Assembly: GCF_025144725.1 (NCBI RefSeq)
Contig: NZ_JALXKS010000052.1
Location: 1 to 18,054 of the forward strand
Source: Brevibacterium sp. p3-SID960
GTDB taxonomy: Bacteria > Actinomycetota > Actinomycetes > Actinomycetales > Brevibacteriaceae
Reading direction: 5' to 3'
DNA: 18,054 nucleotides
Positions 7,155 through 16,203 of the stretch are shown here, piece after piece (position 1 is the stretch's first letter; the number at the start of each line of letters is the position of its first letter). A program made the position numbers and the translations under genes. A model generated the notes under the pieces. That model had not been told where the DNA came from. It made no database searches and saw only the letters and a program-made list of their open reading frames with translations.

Positions 7155-7204
7155 TGGACAGTTGGACGTGGCGGTGGACAGGCAGATGGACGGCGCAGGT
7201 GGAC
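7155..7204. repeat. Five TGGAC motifs between hydrolase and transporter genes
   Basis: TGGAC occurs at 7155, 7163, 7175, 7187 and 7200, with a period near 12 nt for the last four. The block fills most of the 76-nt gap between the hydrolase stop and the transporter start. It may be a slippage product or a regulatory array; no function can be read from it. Confidence 0.4.
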
Positions 7205-7212
7205 GGGGCGTG

Positions 7213-8022
7213 TCAGCTGCGGTTCTCGGCGCGGGAGAAGAAGGCGGTGAGGGTGTCGCAGACGAGGTCGGGGTGTTCGGCGACGACGATGTGGGCGGCA
7301 TCTGGGATGACGGTCGCTTCGCCTGCCGGGGCCTGTTCGGCCAGGGCGCGCATAGACTCCGGCGGGTTGCCGATGTCCTGGGCGCCGGCGACGAAGAGGA
7401 TCGGGATGGAGATATCGGGGATCCGCTCGGTGATGTCGAAGCGTGACAGCGCCTGGCAGCAGGCGATGTAGCCGCCATCGGGGACATTGCCGAGCATCTC
7501 GCAGACCATCGGGCCGGCCGGGTTGTCCTCGTCGAGGAAGCCGGCGGCGAACCAGCGGTCGGCGGTGTCGGGGATGAGGCTGCGGGTGCCGCCAGCCCGG
7601 ACGGCGGCGATGCGCTCGTCCCAGCTCTCGGCGTCGCCGAACTTCGGGGCTGCGCACAGGGCGGCGACTGCGGTGAGACGGTCGGGATGGTCGAGTGCCA
7701 GCTGCATGGCCACCCCGCCGCTGATCGACAGGCCGGCGTAGAGGAAGGTGTCAGCGCCGACCGCGTCGGCGATGGCGACGACGCCAGCGGCGATGTCAGC
7801 CAGGGTGAGGTCGGCGAGCTGGGCTTCGAGATCGTCTGCAGTGTGGCTGGCGGGATCGTGGCCGGGCAGGTCGAAGGTGACGATGCGGTAGCCATCGGCC
7901 ATCCGGTAGGCCACACCAGCCCAGAGTTCGCGGGTGGTGCCCAGCGCGGTGCCGAGGATGAGGACGGGAGCTTCGGGGCCGGGGTCGTGGACGATGGAGT
8001 AGGACAGCTGCGGGATCGCCAT
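7213..8022 (-). CDS. Alpha/beta hydrolase, 3-oxoadipate enol-lactonase (PcaD)-like
   Basis: A 269-aa cytoplasmic alpha/beta-fold hydrolase resembling PcaD, which opens 3-oxoadipate enol-lactone in aromatic ring degradation. Visible elements are an oxyanion-region segment LGTALGTTRELW (residues 23-34), FDLPGHDPAS (50-59), the nucleophile elbow GLSISGG with Ser99, a late LFVAGAQD for the acid region, and the catalytic His in AAHIVVAEHPD. The elbow reads G-x-S-x-S rather than the usual G-x-S-x-G. The neighbouring dicarboxylate symporter downstream fits a role in lactone or dicarboxylate use, but no other pca genes are in the window, so the substrate is uncertain. The start at 8022 has GGAGG 10 nt upstream. 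A minus-strand TATGGT at 8066-8061 could be the -10. Confidence 0.85.
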   Translation of the reverse strand: MAIPQLSYSIVHDPGPEAPVLILGTALGTTRELWAGVAYRMADGYRIVTFDLPGHDPASHTADDLEAQLADLTLADIAAGVVAIADAVGADTFLYAGLSISGGVAMQLALDHPDRLTAVAALCAAPKFGDAESWDERIAAVRAGGTRSLIPDTADRWFAAGFLDEDNPAGPMVCEMLGNVPDGGYIACCQALSRFDITERIPDISIPILFVAGAQDIGNPPESMRALAEQAPAGEATVIPDAAHIVVAEHPDLVCDTLTAFFSRAENRS

Positions 8023-8060
8023 GGGCGAACATCCTCCTTCACACGAAACGTTCAGCTTCC

Positions 8061-8066
8061 ACCATA
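8061..8066 (-). promoter_or_regulatory. Candidate -10 box of the hydrolase-transporter unit
   Basis: TATGGT on the minus strand lies 38 nt before the hydrolase start codon, in the 94-nt gap after tdk. It would start a transcript covering the hydrolase and DASS transporter genes independently of tdk. No clear -35. Confidence 0.3.
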
Positions 8067-8116
8067 GTGAAGGAGCTCACGCACCGGTACCGCAGGAGGC
8101 AGCCGTGTCCGGATCG

Positions 8117-8758
8117 TTAGCGGCTGGCAGCGCCGAGCACTCCCCCGGACCGGGTGAGATAGCAGTTGGCGCACAGCGACTCGTAGGTGACGTCCATCCC
8201 GTCGATGGCGACTTGATCGCCGGAGAAGACGAATTCGCCGTCGACCTGCCGGCCGTTGAACATCGCCTTGCGCCCGCACCGGCAGATCGTCTTGAGCTCC
8301 TCGAGCGTGTGGGCGATCTCCAACAGCCGGGCCGAGCCGGGGAAGGCGCGGGTCTGGAAGTCAGTGCGAATGCCGTAGGCCATGACCGGCACGTTGCGCA
8401 GGGTCGCGATCCGCAGGCAGTCATCGACCTGGCTGTCGGAGAGGAACTGGGCTTCGTCGATGAGCAGGCACGCGACCGGCTGCACGGGCACCTCCAGGCT
8501 CTCGATGAGCGCATCGTGGTCGACGTAGCCGGCGGTGTCGGCGAAGATCTGCTCGACGTTGGCATCGGTGTCGATGAGGAAGTCGACGGTCCGGGTGACC
8601 CCGAGCCGGGAGACGATCTCGTCAGCGCCCTTCGTGTCGATGCGCGGCTTGGCCAGCAGCACCCGCTGGCCGCGCTCCTCATAGTTGTAGGCCGCCTGCA
8701 GCAGGGCGGTGGACTTGCCCGAATTCATGGCGCCGTAGCGGAAGTACAGCTTGGCCAT
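8117..8758 (-). CDS. tdk: Thymidine kinase (type II)
   Basis: Phosphorylates deoxythymidine to dTMP with ATP, the thymidine salvage step in the cytoplasm. The 213-aa length and motifs are those of the small tetrameric type II enzyme. The P-loop GAMNSGKS is at residues 9-16, the Walker B motif is LLIDEAQF near residue 100, and the lid segment is AYGIRTDFQTRAFPGS. A structural zinc site is formed by two Cys pairs, CRC before GRKA and CANC near the C terminus. The C-terminal substrate-binding region ends soon after the second pair. The ATG at 8758 has GGGGAGGAG at a good distance. It diverges from icd, and its leader contains a strong hairpin at 8787-8817. All key motifs are intact, so it should be functional. 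Confidence 0.96.
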   Translation of the reverse strand: MAKLYFRYGAMNSGKSTALLQAAYNYEERGQRVLLAKPRIDTKGADEIVSRLGVTRTVDFLIDTDANVEQIFADTAGYVDHDALIESLEVPVQPVACLLIDEAQFLSDSQVDDCLRIATLRNVPVMAYGIRTDFQTRAFPGSARLLEIAHTLEELKTICRCGRKAMFNGRQVDGEFVFSGDQVAIDGMDVTYESLCANCYLTRSGGVLGAASR

Positions 8759-8786
8759 CGCAGTCTCCTCCCCTGGGCCGGCAGCT

Positions 8787-8817
8787 GGCCGTCACCGGAT
8801 CGTCCCTGGTGACGGCC
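8787..8817 (-). promoter_or_regulatory. Strong hairpin in the tdk leader
   Basis: A perfect 10-bp inverted repeat (GGCCGTCACC at 8787-8796, GGTGACGGCC at 8808-8817) with an 11-nt loop lies about 28-60 nt before the tdk start codon. It could be an attenuator or leader hairpin for tdk, or an operator in the divergent tdk-icd region. A TCACGTGA palindrome follows at 8821-8828 and a minus-strand TATTAT at 8849-8844 could be the tdk -10, which would place the hairpin inside the transcript. Confidence 0.45.
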
Positions 8818-8847
8818 GGGTCACGTGAACCCCGCGCAACAGGATAA

Positions 8848-11205
<2,358 letters not shown>

Positions 11206-11222
11206 TCCATCTCCGCACAGCT

Positions 11223-11256
11223 GCAGGGCCCGGAACCGATCGGTTCCGGGCCCTGC
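11223..11256. terminator. 34-bp perfect palindrome, bidirectional terminator of icd and the NlpC/P60 gene
   Basis: Arms 11223-11239 and 11240-11256 are perfectly complementary, 17 bp each with no spacer, centred on GATC. It lies 17 nt after the icd stop and 43 nt from the convergent NlpC/P60 stop. As RNA it would form a very stable GC-rich hairpin on either strand. There is no U tract, as is usual for actinobacterial terminators. Convergent placement supports a shared terminator. Confidence 0.8.
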
Positions 11257-11261
11257 TGCGT

Positions 11262-11315
11262 GCGCTTGACTCTGTCAGAGATGGCGCTTGAAGAGTCTGT
11301 CAGAGGTAGCGCTTG
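11262..11315. repeat. Tandem near-copies of the NlpC/P60 gene's last codons
   Basis: GCGCTTG recurs at 11262, 11284 and 11309, and TCTGTCAGAG recurs at 11271 and 11296. Read on the minus strand, the final codons of the NlpC/P60 gene (K-R-Y-L-stop) are followed 25 nt later by a copy reading K-R-H-L-stop. This looks like a small tandem duplication covering the end of the gene. Confidence 0.65.
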
Positions 11316-12469
11316 GCGCCGGCGAACTGGCCTGCGCGATCCCACTTCTTCCAGTCGACGATCTCGACGTTCTTCGAGGCGTTCGGGGCGTGGATCATCT
11401 TCCCACCGCCGAGGTACATGCCGACGTGGTGGACCGTCCCCTTGCCGCCGCGGTTGGCGAAGAAGATGAGGTCGCCTGGCTGCAGCTGTGAGGACTTCAC
11501 GCTCGTGCCGGCCTTCGACTGCGGGCCGGAGTCACGCGGGATGTCGATGCCGTGTGAGCGGTAGACTGCGTAGGTGAACCCGGAGCAGTCGAAGCCGTAC
11601 TGGGAGGTACCGGCCCACAGATAGCGGATGCCCTCATACTGTTTGGCCGTAGCGGTCAGATCTGTCGGCTTGGGTTTCGTCGCGCCGGCACCGGGCGCCT
11701 GCAGGCGCACATCGGAGGTCTTGACCCAGCCGGTGGTGCCATTCGGCAAGCGCACGCGCACGGCGTCATCGCTGCCGGTGAGCACCGGCAGTGCGGTGTT
11801 CGTCGAAACGGTCTTCATCGCCTTGCCGCCCGGAGCGTCGCTGACAGCGGTCTTCACCGCCTCCACGACCGCGAGCTCTCCTGCACCGCGCAGCTTTCCG
11901 AAGTCCGGGTTGCCGACGAGCTGAGCGCGCGGCATCCAGCCCTCATAGCCGTGCTTGGCACCGGGATCCGACTGCGAGCGCACAGCGACCTTCGCCCAGT
12001 CCTTCGTAAGTGAGAGGATGCGGACTTCGTCGCCGTAGAGCGCCTGGGTCTGCGTCTTGCCGGTCAGCCCGCGGCGCACCTCGGTGTCCTTGAGGTTGGC
12101 GTTCCACTCATCGAGCCGGACCGGGTTGGCCAGCGCCGGCTGATCGACCTTCCGCGGGCTGGAGGAATCGGTCCAGACCGTGGCGACGGCAACGTCGACG
12201 AAGGCCGGTTTGCCCTCGTGCAGCCCGGAACCGGGCTTGAGCGGCGGATCGGCGGCCGGGTTGGTGTCGATGGCATGGCCGGTGAGCGGATCGATCTCGG
12301 GCTGCTTGATCGGCGGGCGCGGCAGCACATCGTGACCGGCCGGAGAATCGGCCTGCGGGTTGGCCGCGGCTGGACCGGCGGCAGCGGTGAGCCCGGCAGC
12401 TGCGAGAACTGCTGCGGCCAGCACGGTGCGGTACCGTCGGCGCAGCGGGGCGTGGGTCGTGCGAGACAT
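11300..12469 (-). CDS. Secreted NlpC/P60 family peptidoglycan endopeptidase with SH3-like domain(s)
   Basis: A 389-aa exported cell-wall hydrolase. Residues 1-36 are a classical signal peptide (basic start, Ala-rich core, likely cleavage after PAAA). A Pro-rich linker follows, then one or two SH3-like segments at about 110-270: TQTQALYGDEVRILSLTKDW with YEGWMPRAQL, and a second with NGTTGWVKTSDV. The C-terminal NlpC/P60 domain starts near 275, with catalytic Cys295 in FDCSGF, His348 in VHHVGMY and His360 in IHAPN. Such enzymes cleave the D-Glu to diamino-acid bond of stem peptides and act in daughter-cell separation or wall turnover. The ATG at 12469 follows GGAAGGAC; the longer start at 12529 would put 20 polar residues before the signal peptide. 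The 3' end carries a tandem duplication. Confidence 0.93.
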   Translation of the reverse strand: MSRTTHAPLRRRYRTVLAAAVLAAAGLTAAAGPAAANPQADSPAGHDVLPRPPIKQPEIDPLTGHAIDTNPAADPPLKPGSGLHEGKPAFVDVAVATVWTDSSSPRKVDQPALANPVRLDEWNANLKDTEVRRGLTGKTQTQALYGDEVRILSLTKDWAKVAVRSQSDPGAKHGYEGWMPRAQLVGNPDFGKLRGAGELAVVEAVKTAVSDAPGGKAMKTVSTNTALPVLTGSDDAVRVRLPNGTTGWVKTSDVRLQAPGAGATKPKPTDLTATAKQYEGIRYLWAGTSQYGFDCSGFTYAVYRSHGIDIPRDSGPQSKAGTSVKSSQLQPGDLIFFANRGGKGTVHHVGMYLGGGKMIHAPNASKNVEIVDWKKWDRAGQFAGAKRYL

Positions 12470-12574
12470 GGATGTCCTTCCAGTGACCTGGTGGGAAGTG
12501 GGACACGAATGCGATCTCACCGTAGCCAAAACCTGTGTGCCCGTGAGAGTACCGACCGGCCGGGTCGCCGATCG

Positions 12575-12588
12575 TCACGCAATCGTGA
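12575..12588. promoter_or_regulatory. Short inverted repeat in the NlpC/P60 upstream region
   Basis: TCACG-CAAT-CGTGA lies about 106 nt upstream of the NlpC/P60 start and about 60 nt before the divergent gene at 12647. It could be an operator. The 177-bp gap 12470-12646 otherwise shows only a weak minus-strand TACGGT and the leaderless-type box at 12634; I do not recognise a riboswitch. Confidence 0.25.
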
Positions 12589-12633
12589 TATGGCACGCTG
12601 TCGAGCCCCTCCCCGTTCATGCGCCCTCGACTG

Positions 12634-12646
12634 TAAGCTGTGTCAC
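12634..12646 (+). promoter_or_regulatory. -10 box with leaderless spacing for the 150-aa unknown gene
   Basis: TAAGCT at 12634-12639, 7 nt, then the ATG at 12647. No Shine-Dalgarno is present in the 7 nt, which supports a leaderless start. It would drive the two-gene unit with the macro-domain gene. Confidence 0.5.
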
Positions 12647-13099
12647 ATGAACGCGATGCCCGTGTCCGGTAACATCCTTCCCCTCAGTCGTGCTGTCGGC
12701 CGCCGCTGCGATGACATCGCGGTCCTCTCAGCCATGCTCGTGGTCGGAGAGAATCCCCTGCGCACAGAATCCGACGACTGCGTGTGGTGGACCTTCATCA
12801 ACTCCGGTGTCGAGTTCCTCTTCGCCTCCGGCACCCTCGCCGAGGTGGAGCTGCGTCTCGTCTACGACCGCACCGGTTCGTTCAACGGCATCGTCGTGCC
12901 GTCCTGGCTGGTCGAGTCCTGGTGGTGCCGGCCGAACGCCGCGCAGGTGCACAAGACCTTCGGCGCCCCGCAGCGGGTGCACGCGCTGTTCGAGGACAGC
13001 ACGGCCGGCGCCGAGGTGTTCAGCTTGGAGTCGACCGAAGTGCGCACCGAGTACGACGCCAACGGCGGGCTGTGCTCCGTCTCACTGACCGCCGCCTGA
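12647..13099 (+). CDS. Hypothetical protein, co-transcribed with a macro-domain gene
   Basis: A 150-aa protein that I do not recognise. It has no signal peptide and no membrane segment, so it is probably cytoplasmic. It is an alpha/beta-looking chain with conspicuous aromatics: [15 protein letters not shown] near residues 45-59, and [14 protein letters not shown] near 84-97. The C-terminal third is acidic ([19 protein letters not shown]) and predicted to be beta-rich. The start ATG at 12647 is chosen from the 7-nt spacing to TAAGCT and the absence of credible coding sequence before it. The stop lies 19 nt before the macro-domain gene, which has its own good ribosome site, so the two are very likely one transcript. 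A functional link with ADP-ribose chemistry is inference only. Confidence 0.75.
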   Translation: MNAMPVSGNILPLSRAVGRRCDDIAVLSAMLVVGENPLRTESDDCVWWTFINSGVEFLFASGTLAEVELRLVYDRTGSFNGIVVPSWLVESWWCRPNAAQVHKTFGAPQRVHALFEDSTAGAEVFSLESTEVRTEYDANGGLCSVSLTAA

Positions 13100-13118
13100 T
13101 CGAAGGAGCCGCTGCACT

Positions 13119-13640
13119 ATGCGCATCACCCTGCACACCGGGGACATCACCTCCGAGACCTGCGATGCGATCGTCAATGCCGCCAACTCCTCCCTGCTCG
13201 GCGGCGGCGGGGTCGACGGCGCGATCCACCGGGCGGCCGGACCGGAACTGCTGGAGGCCTGCCGGCGGATCCGTGCCGAGCAGCTGACCGACGGACTGCC
13301 CGCCGGCCAGGCGATCGCGACCCCGGCTGGCAGATTGTCGGCCGACTGGGTCATCCACACCGTCGGCCCGAACCGGCATGCCGGCCAGACCGACCCCGAG
13401 ATTCTCGTCTCCTGCTATGCGGCGAGCCTGGGCGAAGCGCAGCGCGTGGGAGCTGCGACGGTCGCGTTCCCGGCCATCGGCGCCGGCGTGTACGGCTGGT
13501 CGGCTTCCGAAACCGCGGAGGCAGCCGGGCAGGCGTGCGGTTCCCAGGGCTGGGACGGTATTGACGAGGTGCGCTTCGTCCTCTTCTCCCCTGACACCCA
13601 CGCCGCCTTCGCCCACGTGTTCACGGAGGCTGACGGCTGA
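13119..13640 (+). CDS. Macro-domain protein, O-acetyl-ADP-ribose deacetylase / ADP-ribosyl hydrolase-like
   Basis: A 173-aa stand-alone macro domain, the size of E. coli YmdB. Motifs in order: GDIT at 8-11 (adenine-binding Asp9), [26 protein letters not shown] at 16-41 with catalytic Asn20/Asn23 and Asp33, WVIHTVGP in the middle, and [12 protein letters not shown], the diphosphate-binding loop, near 120-131. Members bind ADP-ribose and deacetylate O-acetyl-ADP-ribose or remove mono-ADP-ribose from proteins in the cytoplasm. The start has GAAGGAG about 10 nt upstream. It is the second gene after the 150-aa unknown. No DarT-like or other ADP-ribosyltransferase is recognisable nearby, so it need not be part of a toxin-antitoxin pair. 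Its last 226 bp are overlapped in antisense by the open frame of a methyltransferase remnant. Confidence 0.93.
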   Translation: MRITLHTGDITSETCDAIVNAANSSLLGGGGVDGAIHRAAGPELLEACRRIRAEQLTDGLPAGQAIATPAGRLSADWVIHTVGPNRHAGQTDPEILVSCYAASLGEAQRVGAATVAFPAIGAGVYGWSASETAEAAGQACGSQGWDGIDEVRFVLFSPDTHAAFAHVFTEADG

Positions 13641-13912
13641 GTTTGAGGACCCCGCTGACCGTGCGCGATGAGGATGACGGGCACGCTGCCCGGAGCCGGC
13701 AGCTGGGCGCGCAGAGCATCGAGATGCGGGAACCGCTCGTGCAGGTGCGCCGTCCCGATGCCCGACCCGGCCCCGAACTGAACGATCGGACCCGCCGAGG
13801 TGCCCAGCGCCTCGGCGATGGCGGGTTCGACATGGGTCATGAGCCGCTGCCAGGCCGCGCCCATGAAGAGCTCGTGGTACTCGGCCACGCCGGCAAACCA
13901 GGTGTCGTCCAC
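13415..13912 (-). pseudogene. Truncated class I SAM-dependent methyltransferase remnant
   Basis: The first 65 or so residues from a GTG at 13912 look like the start of a class I methyltransferase. WFAGVAEYHELFMGAAWQRL is followed by VEPAIAEAL and the SAM-binding motif I, IVQFGAGSGIGTAHLHERFP. After FPHL the expected beta2 region and the rest of the domain (normally 200 or more residues) are missing. The frame continues through about 25 unrelated residues and then runs antisense into the 3' end of the macro-domain gene before stopping at 13415. A GGGAAG lies before the GTG, 49 nt after the OsmC stop, so it may once have been the second gene of an OsmC operon. Most likely a 5' remnant left by a deletion; a translated short protein cannot be excluded. 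Confidence 0.6.
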
Positions 13913-13961
13913 GGCGGTCTTCCCAGACGTGCAGGCGCCGCCGGCACGAAGCGCTGGGCGC

Positions 13962-14438
13962 TTATGCGTCCGGGGAATCCGCTGCGATGTCGGGGCTGAC
14001 CTCGGAGGTCATCGTCACCGGTGCACCGTGCTCGATTGTGCGCGAGACGGTGCAGTAGCGGTCGTGGGAGAGTTCGAGCAGCCGCTCGACCATCTTCGCC
14101 GCCTGCTGACCGGCCTGGTCGTCGGGGAAGACGAGGTCGAAGTGAAGCCGGATGTCATCGAGCCGGGAGGCCTCATCGTCCTCGACGACCTTCTCGCCGG
14201 TGGCGGTGATGTCGAAGCGCTCAGGCTCGGTGCGGCGGGTGGTGACGGTGTCGAGATCGATGGCCGAGCAGCCGGCGGTGGCCGCCAGCAGCAGTTCGAC
14301 GGGAGTCAGGAGCCCCTCACCGCGGCCGAACTCGATCTCAGCCCCTGAGGCGGTGCGCGCCCGGTAGTGGTTCTCCGTGATCCTGGTCACCTCGACGCGG
14401 CGCTGTGCGTCGCCGCCGGTGGTCTCCTGTGCAGTCAT
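13962..14438 (-). CDS. OsmC family peroxiredoxin-like protein
   Basis: A 158-aa cytoplasmic OsmC/Ohr superfamily protein. The two redox-active cysteines are Cys57 in LLLAATAGCSAIDL, at the start of the central helix, and Cys129 in HDRYCTVSRTIEHG, the standard OsmC spacing. These proteins reduce organic hydroperoxides through the Cys pair with lipoyl or thiol reductants. The N-terminal TPVELLLAA helix entry is canonical. The ATG at 14438 is preferred over the GTG two codons upstream; CAGGA lies 8 nt before it. The methyltransferase remnant follows on the same strand. Upstream it diverges from the peptide transporter gene with a 209-bp gap. A general OsmC subgroup is more likely than true Ohr, judging by the overall sequence. 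Confidence 0.9.
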   Translation of the reverse strand: MTAQETTGGDAQRRVEVTRITENHYRARTASGAEIEFGRGEGLLTPVELLLAATAGCSAIDLDTVTTRRTEPERFDITATGEKVVEDDEASRLDDIRLHFDLVFPDDQAGQQAAKMVERLLELSHDRYCTVSRTIEHGAPVTMTSEVSPDIAADSPDA

Positions 14439-14580
14439 GACCACATCCTGCCACCGGCCGCGATAGCCTGTACAGCGCGGCCGGGCTGTCAGCGGCAGGG
14501 GTTGGAGAGGCGGCCAGGTCAGCAGCTGGAGGGTGTGTGAGAGCCGGCAAGGCGCATTGGCGCGAGCTGTGCCGCAGGAG

Positions 14581-14647
14581 TAGAGTGTCGGCGGCCTTCA
14601 GCACTGTCCCGGCGCCTGCCGGCCTCTGAGCTGAAGGCAGCGACCGA
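14581..14647 (+). promoter_or_regulatory. Promoter and SD-sequestering leader hairpin of the peptide transporter gene
   Basis: TAGAGT at 14581-14586 is a likely -10, which would start RNA near 14592. The leader then begins with GCCTTCAGC (14594-14602), perfectly complementary to GCTGAAGGC (14630-14638). Inside lies a second stem, CCGGC 14609-14613 with GCCGG 14618-14622. The 3' arm contains GAAGG (14633-14637), the apparent Shine-Dalgarno for the ATG at 14648. The nested fold would hide the ribosome site and so could control translation. No known riboswitch class is recognised. Confidence 0.5.
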
Positions 14648-16153
14648 ATGACAAGGACTAAGGATATGACTGGCTCGTCTCAGACGGACGCCTCGGCTCT
14701 GAGAACTGAGGACATCCGCAACGACACTCGCTTCTTCGGCCACCCGCTGCCGCTCATGCAGCTGTTCGGCCTCGAGATGTGGGAGCGCTTCTCCTACTAC
14801 GGCATGACCGGCATCCTTGCCCTGTACCTGTACTTCAACACCACTGACGGCGGGCTCGGCATCCACCAGCCGACGGCTTTGGCCATCGTCGGCGCCTACG
14901 GCGGCGCGGTCTTCCTCGCCACTGTCGGCGGGGCCTGGCTGGCCGACCGGGCGTTCGGCGCCGAACCGGTGCTGTTCTGGTCTGCCGTTATCATCATGTG
15001 CGGTCACATCGCCCTCGGCGTGCTGCACGGGGTCGGCGGCGTGGCCGTCGGTCTCATCCTCGTCGCGCTCGGCTCCGGCGGCCTCAAAGCCACCGCCAGT
15101 GCGATCGTCGGCACGCTCTACACCGAGAAGGACACCCGCCGCGAGGCCGGCTTCTCACTGTTCTACATGGGCATCAACATCGGCGCCTTCCTCGGCCCGC
15201 TGCTCACCGGCTGGCTGCAGAAGAGCATCGGCTTCCACTTCGGCTTCGGCGCTGCCGCCGTCGGCATGGCCATCGGCCTCATCGTCTACATGACCGGACG
15301 GAAGAGCATCCCCGCCTCGGCGAAGATCGTCGTCAACCCGCTGCCGGCTGGACAGCGCTGGAAGTTCGGTGCCGGCGCGCTCGGCGTCATCGCCGTCATC
15401 ACCGTGCTGTGGATGTCGGGGCTCATGAACGCCGACAACCTCGCGATCTGGACCACCCTCGTCTGCCTCATCGCCGCGACCGCCTACTTCACCGTCATCC
15501 TGCGCAGCACCGAGATCACCGAGGTCGAACGCTCCCGCACCCTGTCGTTCATCCCGTTCGTACTGGCAACGGTGGCGTTCTGGTCGCTGTACCAGCAGAT
15601 CTTCAACGTCCTCACCGCCTACTCCGACACCGAGCTCAACCGCAGCATCTTCGGCTGGGAGATGCCGATCGCCTGGATCGCCCTCATCCCGCCGGTATTC
15701 GTCATCGCTCTGGCCCCGGTGTTCTCCGCGATCTGGCTCAAACTCGGCTCCCGGCAGCCAGCCACCCCGATCAAGGCCGGGCTGTCGCTGCTCATCATCG
15801 GCGGATCCTACCTGCTGTTCCTGCCCTTCGCGCAGTCGCACGGCAACACTGTGCCGCTGCTGTGGGTGACGTTCATCCTCGCGCTCTTCGTCGTCGCCGA
15901 GCTGCTCATCTCCCCCATCGGCCTGTCGGTGGCCACCCGCCTGTCACCGAAGGTGTTCACCTCGCAGATGATCGCCCTGTACTTCCTGGGCTCCGGCGTG
16001 GGCACTTCGCTGTCCGGAGTGTTCGCCACGTACTACGACGCGAACAATCAGGTGCCGTACTGGACGACGCTCGGTCTGGCCTCGATCGTCGCAGGCCTCA
16101 TCGTGCTGCTGACGGCCAAGCCGGTCATCCGGCTCATGCGCGGTGTCACATGA
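14648..16153 (+). CDS. POT/PTR2 family proton-coupled di-/tripeptide transporter
   Basis: A 501-aa major facilitator superfamily permease importing di- and tripeptides with protons. The family signature FGLEMWERFSYYG (residues 40-52, with Glu43, Glu46 and Arg47) is intact. The PTR2 signature FYMGINIGAFLGPLLTGWL follows, then a charged linker with RSTEITEVERSR before the C-terminal half and WSLYQQIFNVLTAYSD in helix 7. Roughly 14 hydrophobic segments are visible. A second in-frame ATG at 14666 has AAGG at 14652 and would skip the stem-hidden ribosome site; the true start is undecided and 14648 is given because GAAGG sits 10 nt before it. It diverges from osmC. A family 5 peptide-binding lipoprotein at the left of the window shows a second peptide uptake route. 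Confidence 0.92.
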   Translation: MTRTKDMTGSSQTDASALRTEDIRNDTRFFGHPLPLMQLFGLEMWERFSYYGMTGILALYLYFNTTDGGLGIHQPTALAIVGAYGGAVFLATVGGAWLADRAFGAEPVLFWSAVIIMCGHIALGVLHGVGGVAVGLILVALGSGGLKATASAIVGTLYTEKDTRREAGFSLFYMGINIGAFLGPLLTGWLQKSIGFHFGFGAAAVGMAIGLIVYMTGRKSIPASAKIVVNPLPAGQRWKFGAGALGVIAVITVLWMSGLMNADNLAIWTTLVCLIAATAYFTVILRSTEITEVERSRTLSFIPFVLATVAFWSLYQQIFNVLTAYSDTELNRSIFGWEMPIAWIALIPPVFVIALAPVFSAIWLKLGSRQPATPIKAGLSLLIIGGSYLLFLPFAQSHGNTVPLLWVTFILALFVVAELLISPIGLSVATRLSPKVFTSQMIALYFLGSGVGTSLSGVFATYYDANNQVPYWTTLGLASIVAGLIVLLTAKPVIRLMRGVT

Positions 16154-16190
16154 CCGTGCCGATGAGCGCCGCTTAAGCGCCGGTGGGCCG

Positions 16191-16203
16191 TAAGATGTCA
16201 GCT
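16191..16203 (+). promoter_or_regulatory. -10 box with leaderless spacing for the leader ORF and DUF808 gene
   Basis: TAAGAT at 16191-16196, 7 nt, then ATG at 16204. It lies 37 nt after the peptide transporter stop. A 10-bp palindrome CGCTTAAGCG at 16170-16179 sits where a -35 or repressor would bind. Confidence 0.45.

Noticed and set aside
5505..8042. Apparent 845-aa fusion of a hydrolase region to the DASS transporter
   Set aside because: The first 300 or so residues are an out-of-frame reading of the hydrolase gene. The transporter has its own start and ribosome site at 7136, so there is no fusion.
12470..12646. c-di-AMP (ydaO) riboswitch before the NlpC/P60 gene
   Set aside because: Such riboswitches often precede actinobacterial NlpC/P60 and Rpf genes, but I could not find the conserved ydaO segments on the minus strand here.
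12647..13640. DarTG-like toxin-antitoxin reading of the macro-domain unit
   Set aside because: The upstream 150-aa protein shows no DarT motifs or ART-like catalytic pattern, and the macro domain resembles stand-alone YmdB-type enzymes.
15155..15841. Minus-strand open frame of 228 codons inside the peptide transporter gene
   Set aside because: Antisense to a clear POT transporter, acidic low-complexity sequence, no ribosome site.
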